From the NCBI GenBank assembly GCA_000525675.1, contig CP002190.1:1550001-1614000 (forward strand): a DNA stretch of 64,000 bases, in the 5' to 3' direction. A program made the translations under genes and the position numbers. Position 1 is the first letter of the stretch, and each line of letters opens with the position of its first letter. The notes beneath the pieces were generated by a model. The model did no database searches. It was not told where the DNA came from and saw only the letters and a list, made by a program, of their open reading frames with translations. Source of the DNA: Bdellovibrio bacteriovorus W (GTDB lineage Bacteria > Bdellovibrionota > Bdellovibrionia > Bdellovibrionales > Bdellovibrionaceae). Positions 17,233-25,992 of this stretch are shown piece by piece.

Positions 17233-18150
17233 CTAATTTTGAGACGTAAGGCGGAGCTTTTTAAGGACACTCGTTAAAAGATCAACGTCTAGGAAGAGGA
17301 AATAGGTAGAGAGCATTGTGGTCGCAAATGGCCCCAACCCCATAAATATACCAATTCCCATATGAAAGAAGACCCCTAAAAGCAGCCATAAGTTTCTGAA
17401 TTTGGGCCAAGCCACCATCACCGGGAAGTAAATTTCAAAGAGAACCGTAATATAGGCAATAATTGGAATAACCCAAGGAACGACTCTGACAAAAGATAGA
17501 TCAAAGGTTGTCATCTGCGGATTAGCCAAAACGCTCCACAAAGCCGTTCCATCCCACCAACTACCGCCTTTTAACTTTTCAAAACCGGTATAGGCGTAGA
17601 TTACGCAGATCTGAACCTGCATCATGCCGATCATAACCGAAGAGAGAATATCTGACTTCTTAAATTCTATTTTTTTACGAAGCAGATTTAAAAGACTTAA
17701 ACGTTCACAGGATTGCGTAAAGCACATGTAAAATAAAAATAGGCTAGCAATGATATCAGCACCAAAATTAACAGCGTAGTTTCGTTGAATGAAACCGGCG
17801 CTGATCATCCATGCAAGCCACATGATCCATCGCCCGCCTATCCCCAAGGTCAATAAACCAAGAAGAGCGATCATCAGAGAGTGCATCACAAAATTTAATG
17901 AGTCTGGCCAGAAAGCCCATGAAAATAACGGCCTATAGAGCTCTGGAAGCGCGCTCAGGGCATTTTCTTTCGTCACCCATGCGTCCACACCGTAATAGCT
18001 TAAATTCGCAGAGCGAGCGATATACATGTAAAACATGGTGCCACACAAAAGAATGCGCATCAGAGCTAGACCCAAAAGGTCCTTGGGAGCAAACCAAAAC
18101 TGATCCCAGGCTTTTAACGTTTGCGCGAACACTCTTTTTAGATAGTTCAT
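17233..18150 (-). CDS. HTTM-domain membrane protein
   Basis: This 305-residue protein has about seven or eight hydrophobic segments and matches the HTTM (vitamin K-dependent carboxylase-like) family: WDQFWFAPKDLLGLALMRI at the N terminus, the central YAYTGFEKLKGGSWWDGTALW and the C-terminal FFHMGIGIFMGLGPFA. The activity of bacterial HTTM proteins is not established. Its ATG overlaps the stop of the upstream gene by 4 bases (ATGA, 18147-18150), so the two are translated together. It is the last gene of the six-gene minus-strand operon. Confidence 0.85.
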   Translation of the reverse strand: MNYLKRVFAQTLKAWDQFWFAPKDLLGLALMRILLCGTMFYMYIARSANLSYYGVDAWVTKENALSALPELYRPLFSWAFWPDSLNFVMHSLMIALLGLLTLGIGGRWIMWLAWMISAGFIQRNYAVNFGADIIASLFLFYMCFTQSCERLSLLNLLRKKIEFKKSDILSSVMIGMMQVQICVIYAYTGFEKLKGGSWWDGTALWSVLANPQMTTFDLSFVRVVPWVIPIIAYITVLFEIYFPVMVAWPKFRNLWLLLGVFFHMGIGIFMGLGPFATTMLSTYFLFLDVDLLTSVLKKLRLTSQN

Positions 18151-18713
18151 GGCGCCACCTCGTCGTTATCTCCTGAACAATTATAAGTACTGCGTACGTA
18201 CTGAATTTCTTCTGAGAGATCGCGCACTCTTTCATCCTTTAAAGTCACGACTTGAGCTAAAGGAGGAACGGTTTCCACCACATGCTCCATTTCAACATAA
18301 CTCGCCTCAGGATATTTCTTACAAATCCAAGGGCCGAAAACCGTTTTTAACCTTGCGGGCTCAATCACCATAAAGCGCATAGCATACAACTCACGCTTAC
18401 GAGTGGGATCCGAAATGCCTTGGTTTTTTTCTTGGGGAAAGTAGCCCTCAACGGGCTCTTGAGTTTCGATACCATCTTCACCCATGAAGTGAACATAATA
18501 TCGGAGATACATAGTGTGCGCCGGGTCTGGGGAAAAGAAGTTCCAGCTTGCGTTCAAACCTACCGTATTAGCGTAGGGAGTAACAAATCCAGATACCCAG
18601 CGACCAAAATAAGAAGACACATTGGGCATCACAACCATCGCTAAGATATTGTAGACCGCCCAAAGGCTTAAAAAAACTTTAAGAATTTTAGAAAGAGGCT
18701 CCGCCTTCTTCAT
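18147..18713 (-). CDS. HTTM-partner membrane protein, unknown function
   Basis: This 188-residue protein has one N-terminal membrane helix (about 10-28, KVFLSLWAVYNILAMVVM), followed by a soluble domain with the motif ASWNFFSPDPAHTMYLRYYV, which I have seen described only in partners of HTTM proteins. The single helix suggests the domain faces the periplasm. It begins 26 bases inside the end of scpB and overlaps the HTTM gene by 4 bases, a sign of strong translational coupling. Function unknown. Confidence 0.7.
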   Translation of the reverse strand: MKKAEPLSKILKVFLSLWAVYNILAMVVMPNVSSYFGRWVSGFVTPYANTVGLNASWNFFSPDPAHTMYLRYYVHFMGEDGIETQEPVEGYFPQEKNQGISDPTRKRELYAMRFMVIEPARLKTVFGPWICKKYPEASYVEMEHVVETVPPLAQVVTLKDERVRDLSEEIQYVRSTYNCSGDNDEVAP

Positions 18714-20364
18714 CTATGTCGTCCGCTTCTCCGTAGAATGGCAACTCTTCGTCTTCAGACTCTTCATCGTCTTCAGAAGATAAGTCATATCCATCAGCAT
18801 CCTCGTCGGACTCAACAAAATCAAGAGTTTCCTCTTCTTCATCGTCGCTTTCCGCAAAAAGCTCATCTTCGTCAGCGTCCTCTTCCATATCCTCAGACTC
18901 TTCGTCGTCAGCCATTTCTAAAGACTCGTCCTCATCAGAATCCTCTTCAGATTCTTCTTCGGCAGAGTCTAGGGACATTTCCGCATCGTCGTCCTCTTCA
19001 GAATCTGCACTCATGTCTTCGTCTGATTCTTCAGAATCCATTTCCATTTCAGAATCTTCATCAGTCTCAGCGTCGAACTCAGCGATGGCTCTATCAAGCT
19101 CATCCATCTCATCGCCGCCTTCAGATGCTTCCACTTCTTCAGTCACTTCACCTTCAGCAACTGCTACTTTAGGTTTCATGAATGCAGCTTTTTTCTCAGC
19201 TGCGATTTGCACCAAAGTCGTTCCCGCTGCTAAAGCCTCATCGTATTTTTGTAACCAATTTGCATCACGAGTTGCGACAGGCTCTCCGAATGCCAAAGCA
19301 TCACGGATAGCTTGCGCGCGGTCTTGATCTTTTTTCTCGGCCTGACGACGTTTTTCTTCTTCAAAGAAGTTTGTCGTCGTTGAAATCTCTTCAAGTTGAG
19401 ATTGAATTTTCATCAACTCATCTTCACCTTGAGAGTAAGCCCCCATAAACGTTTCTGATAGAGAATCCGTCAAAGTTGCCAAAGTTTGTTTTTCTTCAGC
19501 TTGCTCTTCATCGATACCTTCAGGAAGAAGTTCGTCGATTTGAGAAAGAGTTGGAAGCTCTTTAAGACTACGAAGTCCGAAGATCTCTAGGAACTTACGA
19601 GTCGTACCGTATTGCATAGGACGACCTGGAAGATCAGATTTACCTTCAAAAGCGACTAAGTTTTTCTCCATCAAGGCACGCAATAAGTGACCTGATTCAA
19701 CACCACGAATCTCATCAACCTCAGCCTTAACCAATGGCTGCTTGTAAGCCACGATAGAAAGAACCTCAAGAGCAGGTCCAGAAAGCTTGAACTGACGAGT
19801 TTTCAAAGTGCGTTTCAAGAACTCCATGTTGTCGATTTTAGTGCGCAACTGATATCCGCCCGGCACTTCTTCAAGAGTGACACCACGTCGTCCACCAGCG
19901 TATTCAACCGCTAATTGATCAAGAGCTCTGCGGATTTTATCGGTTTTAATATTTGTTCCATCAAAGAGCTGTTTCAAAGAAGCTAAACTCACTGGGCGAT
20001 CACTCGCAAAAAGAACGCTCTCTACGATGCTCTCTAATTGCTCTTCTTCGACAAACTCAACTTCTTCAATTTCAACAGAGTCAAAATCGTCAAGTTCTGT
20101 TCCCTCTAAAGACATCTCTTCTTTATTAGTTTCTTCTTCCACAGAATCTTCAGAAGCCTCAGGAAGAAAGCCTTCTGACTCTTCCTCTTCTTGAAGGAAT
20201 AATGAAGCTTCTGTTTCTACATCTTCCGAATTTTCCAATTCAGAATCTTCACTATCCATATCTTCAGACTCCGCCAAAAACTCAGTCTCTTCTAGATCCA
20301 TATCGGCTTCTAGATTTTCTGTTTCCATATCTTCTACTAAGATTTCATCTTTTTCTTCTGACAT
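18688..20364 (-). CDS. scpB: Condensin subunit ScpB with long acidic extensions
   Basis: ScpB is the winged-helix (kite) subunit that, with ScpA and SMC, forms bacterial condensin for chromosome segregation. The core is at about 108-285: ESIVESVLFASDRPVSL, RALDQLAVEYAGGRRGVTL, GPALEVLSIVAYKQP and LPGRPMQYGTTRKFLEIFG. Typical ScpB is about 190-200 residues; this one has 558. Residues 1-107 and roughly 405-558 are extremely rich in Glu, Asp and Ser. Between core and acidic tail (290-400) is a helical, coiled-coil-prone segment. ATG 20364 has GAGGGG upstream, and scpA ends 8 bases before it. The acidic DNA tracts are low-complexity TCT/TCA repeats. Confidence 0.93.
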   Translation of the reverse strand: MSEEKDEILVEDMETENLEADMDLEETEFLAESEDMDSEDSELENSEDVETEASLFLQEEEESEGFLPEASEDSVEEETNKEEMSLEGTELDDFDSVEIEEVEFVEEEQLESIVESVLFASDRPVSLASLKQLFDGTNIKTDKIRRALDQLAVEYAGGRRGVTLEEVPGGYQLRTKIDNMEFLKRTLKTRQFKLSGPALEVLSIVAYKQPLVKAEVDEIRGVESGHLLRALMEKNLVAFEGKSDLPGRPMQYGTTRKFLEIFGLRSLKELPTLSQIDELLPEGIDEEQAEEKQTLATLTDSLSETFMGAYSQGEDELMKIQSQLEEISTTTNFFEEEKRRQAEKKDQDRAQAIRDALAFGEPVATRDANWLQKYDEALAAGTTLVQIAAEKKAAFMKPKVAVAEGEVTEEVEASEGGDEMDELDRAIAEFDAETDEDSEMEMDSEESDEDMSADSEEDDDAEMSLDSAEEESEEDSDEDESLEMADDEESEDMEEDADEDELFAESDDEEEETLDFVESDEDADGYDLSSEDDEESEDEELPFYGEADDIDEEGGASF

Positions 20365-20372
20365 GATCCCCT

Positions 20373-21377
20373 CTAAACTTCTGAAACTTCGTCTTTAAAC
20401 AATTCATTTTCCATAGCTAAGATCTCATCATCACTTGCTATGTCATCCTCAGAAGCCGCGATTTCACCCTCTTCGCTATCTTCTAGGAAATCAAGTTGCT
20501 CAGATTGAGCCCCTTCATCTTCTGATGCAACGACGGTGTCGGCATCAAGCATTTCATCATTTAAATCAATTTTTTGTGCATCTTCCATCAACTGAGCTGC
20601 AACGTCTTCAGCGCGCATAGAATCGTACTCTTCAACGCGAGCAAGAACATCCTGCTCAACTGGTTTTTGCGTATCAATCCAAATTTCACCATAGGCTTCA
20701 TTTTGATAAAGACGAACAAATCCCATTTTACCAAGCTCAAGCAAAGACAAGAAAGTAATCAAAGCCTGACGAGCGCGATCTTCTGTTGCATTCACAAGTT
20801 CCATCAATGTAGTACGGCGACCTACGATCAAGCGGTCTTTAATTTCCAAAACACGACTAGAAATTGATTGAGCTTTAGCAGCAACTTGATGGACCTTTTT
20901 CTTAACGGCACGAAGCATCTTGCGATAAGTTGCGATCAAAGAAAACAGAGCGTTTTCCTCTAAAACAATTTCATCTTCTTTAGGCTCTAAAGTCTCACGA
21001 GTTCCACGCAACCATACGTCACGCCCAACAAGTGGTCTTTCATATAGCATTTTAGAAGCCTCTTGATACTTTTGGTATTCAAGCAATTTCTGAACAAGCT
21101 CTTTACGTGGATCTTCTGATGCCTCAACGATTTCGCCATTGTCATCATACTGAGGCAAAAGCATGCGCGACTTGATTTGGATAAGAGTCGCCGCCATTGC
21201 AACGAACTCCCCTGCCACCTCAAGATCCAACTCTTTCATGAGTTTGATATATTCAAAGTACTGCTTCGTAATTTCATGGATCTTAATATCCATGATGTCC
21301 ATTTCTTCTTTTCTAATAAGATAAAGAAGAAGCCCTAACGGACCTTCAAACTTTGGAAGTTGAACCGTAATACTCAT
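20373..21377 (-). CDS. scpA: Condensin subunit ScpA (kleisin)
   Basis: This 334-residue kleisin bridges SMC heads. The N-terminal hallmark is clear: FEGPLGLLLYLIRKEEMDIMD, then ITKQYFEYIKLMKELDLEVAGEFVAMAATLIQIKSRMLLP (read in two overlapping parts). The C-terminal winged-helix half has ATEDRARQALITFLSLLELGKMGFV. The last ~70 residues are acidic, like the partner ScpB. trpS ends 16 bases upstream and scpB starts 8 bases downstream. GAGGGG lies 11 nt before the ATG. Confidence 0.95.
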   Translation of the reverse strand: MSITVQLPKFEGPLGLLLYLIRKEEMDIMDIKIHEITKQYFEYIKLMKELDLEVAGEFVAMAATLIQIKSRMLLPQYDDNGEIVEASEDPRKELVQKLLEYQKYQEASKMLYERPLVGRDVWLRGTRETLEPKEDEIVLEENALFSLIATYRKMLRAVKKKVHQVAAKAQSISSRVLEIKDRLIVGRRTTLMELVNATEDRARQALITFLSLLELGKMGFVRLYQNEAYGEIWIDTQKPVEQDVLARVEEYDSMRAEDVAAQLMEDAQKIDLNDEMLDADTVVASEDEGAQSEQLDFLEDSEEGEIAASEDDIASDDEILAMENELFKDEVSEV

Positions 21378-21393
21378 GAAACGTATTCCCCTC

Positions 21394-22404
21394 TTACCAT
21401 TTCATATTTGATCTTACGATCGATAACGTTTTCTGAGCCTCGACTCTTGCTTTATCCACACCGTTGTCGATGATGGCATCAAGGCGTTGGCCACTCATTA
21501 ATTCCTTTTTGCGTTCACGCGGCTCTACGGAAACCTTTTCGATATTTGTAGCTAAGCGACCTTTACAGTCTCCACAGCCAATCCCCGCAGAACGACACCC
21601 CTGCTCTACCCAAGCAACATCTTCCGCAGAAGAATACAGCTTATGGTATCCGTAAACAGAGCAAACCGTTGGCTCACCTGGATCTTCACGGCGTACACGC
21701 GCTGGATCGGTAACCATCAAGTTCACTTTTTTCTTAAGCTCTTTTTCAGAGTCTTCAGTCAAAAATAAGCTGTTGTTATAGGACTTGGACATCTTACGTC
21801 CATCAAGCCCTGGCACCAGAGGAATCTCAGTTAAAAGAGGATTCATCTCTGGAAGCTTTGCTTTATACAAATGATTAAAACGACGAACGATTTCGCGAGA
21901 AATCTCTAGATGCGAAATCTGATCAGCTCCTACTGGAACTTTTTGTGCGCGATAAATTGCAATATCTGCTGCCTGAAGAACAGGGTAAGCAAAGCGCCCC
22001 AAATTGTGCGTATCATTTGCCTTCATTTCCTCAACGGCGTCTTTCCACGTGTTGACACGCTCAAGCCAGCCCATCGGAGTCATGTTTGCAAAGATCATAA
22101 ATAATTCTAAATGCTCGGGAACGCGACTCTGCACAAACAAAGTCGCTTTTTCAGGATCAACTCCCCAAGCTAAAAATTCAGCGATCATCTCACGCGTCCA
22201 AGGTGCTATATCTTTCGGAGACTTATAGGCAGTGGTCATACCATGCCAATCCATCGCACCAAAGAAACAGTCGTACTCATCCTGAAGCTTCACCCAGTTT
22301 TGCAAAGCTCCCCAGTAGTGACCAATATGCAAACGCCCAGTGACGCGCATACCTGACATTACACGCAGCTTTCTTGTCGGAGTTTGTGTCTGCTCAGTAC
22401 TCAT
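21394..22404 (-). CDS. trpS: Tryptophanyl-tRNA synthetase with iron-sulfur-type Cys motif
   Basis: This 336-residue class Ic synthetase charges tRNA-Trp. I start at ATG 22404, whose ATGA overlaps the stop of the M50 gene; a start at 22452 would add 16 residues inside that gene. HIGH is at 26-29 (LHIGHYWG) and KMSKS at 204-208. Cys248, Cys270, Cys277 and Cys280 form C-x21-C-x6-C-x2-C, nearly the C-x22-C-x6-C-x2-C motif known to hold a [4Fe-4S] cluster in Thermotoga maritima TrpRS. That suggests a cluster in the anticodon-side domain here too (inference). Confidence 0.95.
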   Translation of the reverse strand: MSTEQTQTPTRKLRVMSGMRVTGRLHIGHYWGALQNWVKLQDEYDCFFGAMDWHGMTTAYKSPKDIAPWTREMIAEFLAWGVDPEKATLFVQSRVPEHLELFMIFANMTPMGWLERVNTWKDAVEEMKANDTHNLGRFAYPVLQAADIAIYRAQKVPVGADQISHLEISREIVRRFNHLYKAKLPEMNPLLTEIPLVPGLDGRKMSKSYNNSLFLTEDSEKELKKKVNLMVTDPARVRREDPGEPTVCSVYGYHKLYSSAEDVAWVEQGCRSAGIGCGDCKGRLATNIEKVSVEPRERKKELMSGQRLDAIIDNGVDKARVEAQKTLSIVRSNMKW

Positions 22405-23063
22405 ATTCCAAACCCTCCCAAAGCTAAAGAGACAAGCTGGTTGTAGCCCCAAAAAACAGGGACAGCTAAAACCTTCAAAGCTCCCGTTAATACCAAAGCC
22501 ATCAAAATCATTCCAGTCAGATGCTCATTTCTTTCAAGCTTCATATTTAAAGAAGCAGGCAGGAAACGCGCTAGCACCTTACCGCCATCCAATGGATGAA
22601 GAGGCAACATATTAAAAAATGCCAAGAATAGATTCATGATGATGAACGTCTTAAGAATCTCAACCAACCCGTTTGCATAAGAAGCAGCAAAAAGATATTT
22701 CGCCACAGCCCCCATTGCAAAGGCCCCAATCACCGCTAAAAGGATGTTAGAAAGAGGTCCGGCAATTGCGATCCAAAACATATCGACTCGCGGATTTTTA
22801 AGATTTCTGGAGTCCACAGGGACAGGCTTTGCCCAGCCAAAAAAGATCGGCGAAGAAAAGACGATGGCTAAAATTGGTAATATCAATGTTCCAACCATGT
22901 CCATATGAGCGATGGGATTCATCGTTAAACGTCCCATATGCTCCGCTGTGCGGTCTCCACGCAGACGCGCCACCCAACCATGAGCAAACTCATGGAAACA
23001 GAGTGCAAAAAGGAAAGGAATAAAGTAAATGCCTATTTTGGCGCCAATTTCTATCAAATCCAT
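22401..23063 (-). CDS. Site-2 protease family (M50) membrane protein
   Basis: This 220-residue polytopic protein is a zinc metalloprotease-like protein of the minimal S2P type. His24-Glu25-x-x-His28 (HEFAHGW) is the zinc site, and HPLDGGKVL near 170 supplies the third ligand Asp. About six hydrophobic segments are present. The segment AIAGPLSNILLAV fits the family loop. Substrate unknown. It is the first gene of the operon with trpS, scpA and scpB; GAGGG lies 5 nt before the ATG. In many bacteria such an S2P gene sits upstream of trpS-scpAB. Confidence 0.92.
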   Translation of the reverse strand: MDLIEIGAKIGIYFIPFLFALCFHEFAHGWVARLRGDRTAEHMGRLTMNPIAHMDMVGTLILPILAIVFSSPIFFGWAKPVPVDSRNLKNPRVDMFWIAIAGPLSNILLAVIGAFAMGAVAKYLFAASYANGLVEILKTFIIMNLFLAFFNMLPLHPLDGGKVLARFLPASLNMKLERNEHLTGMILMALVLTGALKVLAVPVFWGYNQLVSLALGGFGI

Positions 23064-23247
23064 ACGGCCCTCACGCTAAATCACACCTAGACCCTTGTCT
23101 AGTATGTCGAATAACTTGCTTATATAAAGTGCACCCATCCTAACACGGTCCGTTATAGGAATGTCCTTCGCTTTTTCCTACGCTTGAATAAATTGACTTA
23201 TGAATATATTTTCAGGCCCTGTTTTAAACAACTCGATGGGAGAAACT

Positions 23248-24411
23248 ATGTCTGACGTTAATGCACGTCCTGCGCTTACAATGTTATCAGAAGATGAACT
23301 TGCTTTCCGTGATGCTGTTCGCGCCTTTGCTGAATCTGAAATTAAACCTCTTGTGACACAGATGGACGAAAAAGCCCAGATGGACCCAAGCGTGATCCGT
23401 AAGCTTTTTGAAATGGGCTTGATGGGCATTGAAACTCCAGAGCAGTACGGTGGAGCGGGTTCAACTTTCACAATGGCTTGCTTGGCTGTTGAAGAAATTG
23501 GCCGCGTTGATGGTTCTGTTTCTGTTCTTGTCGACGTTCAAAACACTTTGACGACAAATGCATTCCTTAAATGGGGTACAGAAGCACAAAAAGAAAAGTA
23601 CCTTGGTAAAATGGCTTCTGAATGGGTAGGCGCTTACGCTCTTTCCGAGTCTTCATCTGGCTCTGATGCTTTCGCTTTGAAATTAAAAGCAGAAGACAAA
23701 GGCGACAAATGGGTTCTGAACGGATCTAAACTTTGGATCACAAACGGTAACGAAGCTGATGTATTCATCTGCTTTGCAAATATCGATATGGCTAAAGGCT
23801 ATAAAGGTATCACAGCGTTTATCGTTGAAAAATCATTCCCAGGCTTCAAAGTTGGTAAGAAAGAAGACAAGCTAGGTATCCGTGCTTCTTCAACTTGCGA
23901 ATTGCTATTTGAAAACTGTGAAGTACCTAAAGAAAACGTACTTGGCGAAGTTGGCAAAGGCTATAAAATTGCTATCGAAACATTGAACGAAGGCCGCATC
24001 GGTATCGGCGCACAAATGATCGGTATAGCTCAAGGTGCTTACGAAGCTGCTTTGGGATATGTTAAGGGCCGCGAGCAGTTCGGTAAACCTATTGCTCACT
24101 TCCAAGGTGTTCAGTTCCAACTTGCAGAAATGCGCACTGAGCTTGAAGCAGCTCGCTTGTTAGTTTACAACGCTGCTCGCTTAAAAGACGCTGGTGAAGA
24201 TTTCATCGAATCTGCAGCTATGGCGAAACTTTACTCTTCAAGAGCTGCTGAGAAAATCACTTCTCTAGCAATTGATCTTTTCGGCGGAAACGGTTTCACA
24301 AAAGAATACCCTGTTGAAAAATTCTGGAGAGATGCAAAAATCGGCCAGATCTACGAAGGAACTACAAATATGCAGCTTCAAACAATCGCTAAGATTGAGC
24401 TGGATAAGTAA
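23248..24411 (+). CDS. Acyl-CoA dehydrogenase
   Basis: This 387-residue flavoenzyme carries out alpha,beta-desaturation of an acyl-CoA, passing electrons to ETF. ATG 23248 has GGGAG 5 nt upstream and is preferred to 23200. The FAD/acyl signature GAYALSESSSGSDA and WITNG lie in the middle domain; the C-terminal helical domain has GREQFGKPIAHFQG, DLFGGNGFTKEYPVEKFWRDA and the catalytic-Glu segment IYEGTTNMQ. The overall pattern is most like short/branched-chain enzymes, but chain length specificity is not readable. A terminator follows, so it is a single-gene unit. Confidence 0.93.
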   Translation: MSDVNARPALTMLSEDELAFRDAVRAFAESEIKPLVTQMDEKAQMDPSVIRKLFEMGLMGIETPEQYGGAGSTFTMACLAVEEIGRVDGSVSVLVDVQNTLTTNAFLKWGTEAQKEKYLGKMASEWVGAYALSESSSGSDAFALKLKAEDKGDKWVLNGSKLWITNGNEADVFICFANIDMAKGYKGITAFIVEKSFPGFKVGKKEDKLGIRASSTCELLFENCEVPKENVLGEVGKGYKIAIETLNEGRIGIGAQMIGIAQGAYEAALGYVKGREQFGKPIAHFQGVQFQLAEMRTELEAARLLVYNAARLKDAGEDFIESAAMAKLYSSRAAEKITSLAIDLFGGNGFTKEYPVEKFWRDAKIGQIYEGTTNMQLQTIAKIELDK

Positions 24412-24431
24412 TCCGACCTTATTTTGACTCT

Positions 24432-24464
24432 AAAAAAGAGGGAGCATTTCTCCCTCTTTTTTTT
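24432..24464 (+). terminator. Intrinsic terminator after acyl-CoA dehydrogenase
   Basis: GAGGGAG-CATTT-CTCCCTC with A and T runs on both sides. Confidence 0.93.
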
Positions 24465-24490
24465 GCCTTTTTTACGGCTACACTAAATCC

Positions 24491-25981
24491 ATGAAAAAAA
24501 CGGCACTTCTTAGTTTGAGCATCGTGACTCTTTTTATCCCTACCTTTGCGAAAGCAAACTCGCCCCCTCAAAAGGTCGAAAATATTTTTCGTTTCCATCT
24601 GGCATCCGAACCTTCAAGTCTTGACCCCAACAAACAACGATCTGCAACTTCAAGTTTCATTCTTTCGAATCTTTATAGAAATTTATTCTACTACTCTAAC
24701 GACAAAGGCTTAGTTGCTGACCTTGCTGAATCCTGCCAACGCGATTCTAAAAACCGCCTTATCTGTAAGTTGAAAGACATAAAGTGGAGCGATGGCACGC
24801 CCCTTACAGCCAATGACTTTCTAAAAACTTATCAAAAGATTCTTGATGTAAAGACTTCAGCTCCTCGAGCAGATCTTCTTTTTAAAATAAAAAATGCGGA
24901 AGAAATTTACCAAGGAAAGCTCCCGTTAAAATCTTTGGGTATAGAAGCCTTAGATCAAAAAACATTACGTTACACATTTAAAAGTTTTGATTCAGAATTC
25001 GAGTTCAATCTCGCAAATAATATTCTAGCCCCCACAAAATCAGATCTCTCGGCTTTCACGGGGCCTTATCAGATGAAAGATTGGTCCAAAGGGAAAAGGA
25101 TTTTACTGACTCCTAATTTTGAATACAAAGCAGGCCATCCTCAAAGACCTCCTGTTGAAGTACTTTTTATCGAAGAAGACAGCGTGGCTCTGCAACTTTA
25201 TGAAAAAAGTGAATTGCACTACTTACGCCGATTACCCACTTTATTTATTCCTAAGTTCAAAACCCGCAAAGACTTTCACTTCTATCCAGTAATTCGCTTA
25301 GACTATTTGGGCTTTGGCTCTAAACTCGATAAAGAAGAAAACATTCGCAAAGCTTTAACCTATTCTTTAAATTATCCAGAACTGCAGAAAATATTCTCTT
25401 CTGAAGGCAGACCTGGATGCGCCGGCTTGCCAGACTCGTGGTTTCCAACAAAAGCCCCGTGCTTCGACTATGACTTAAAGAAGATACCTCAAGTGAAATC
25501 TTCGCCCTTGGTATTCGCTTTCTCAGCCCTTGGCGGAGAAGATCACAAGCGCGCCACAGAATGGATGCAAAACCAGTGGGCACGCCATGCTAAACTTCAA
25601 GTAAAACTTGAGGCGCGAGAAAATAAGGCCTTTGTGCTTTCTCTAGAAAACAATCCTCCTGACATTTTTCGCAAAGGAGTTGCTCCGGAAAGACCGACTT
25701 GTTTGGCGTCTTTAGAGATTTTCAGCAAAGGAAATCCTGAGAATTTTCTACGTAATAATTCGGAAGCATATGAGAAAATCGTCTCGGATTTGGCTCGCGC
25801 TCAGTCCGATTCAGAAAAGAAGCGGCTTTGCTTAGCAGGAATTGATTACCTCATGGAGCGCCATGCATTTATACCTCTTGGCGCTATTCATTTTTCTGCT
25901 CTAGTAAAACCACAATTTAAAGGCTGGAATTTGAATCAAATGAATCAGCTGGACTTGTCTGGACTTTACTTTAGCCCCTAA
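24491..25981 (+). CDS. ABC-type peptide-binding protein (SBP_bac_5/OppA-like)
   Basis: This 496-residue exported protein has a signal peptide at 1-22 (ALLSLSIVTLFIPTFAKA) without a lipobox. The family signature is ASEPSSLDPNKQRSATS, followed by WSDGTPLTANDFLKTYQKIL and SLNYPELQKIF in the second lobe. OppA-type proteins bind peptides or similar ligands for ABC import. No permease or ATPase genes flank it, so it may feed a distant transporter or act as a receptor. The CNB-EAL gene starts 11 bases downstream. Confidence 0.88.
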   Translation: MKKTALLSLSIVTLFIPTFAKANSPPQKVENIFRFHLASEPSSLDPNKQRSATSSFILSNLYRNLFYYSNDKGLVADLAESCQRDSKNRLICKLKDIKWSDGTPLTANDFLKTYQKILDVKTSAPRADLLFKIKNAEEIYQGKLPLKSLGIEALDQKTLRYTFKSFDSEFEFNLANNILAPTKSDLSAFTGPYQMKDWSKGKRILLTPNFEYKAGHPQRPPVEVLFIEEDSVALQLYEKSELHYLRRLPTLFIPKFKTRKDFHFYPVIRLDYLGFGSKLDKEENIRKALTYSLNYPELQKIFSSEGRPGCAGLPDSWFPTKAPCFDYDLKKIPQVKSSPLVFAFSALGGEDHKRATEWMQNQWARHAKLQVKLEARENKAFVLSLENNPPDIFRKGVAPERPTCLASLEIFSKGNPENFLRNNSEAYEKIVSDLARAQSDSEKKRLCLAGIDYLMERHAFIPLGAIHFSALVKPQFKGWNLNQMNQLDLSGLYFSP

Positions 25982-25992
25982 ACTAGAAACCT

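Noticed and set aside
18738-19327. Plus-strand ORFs rich in His/Arg/Gln or Ser opposite scpB
   Set aside because: They are mirror frames of the acidic repeat tracts of ScpB; composition is forced by the repeats and no ribosome site is seen.
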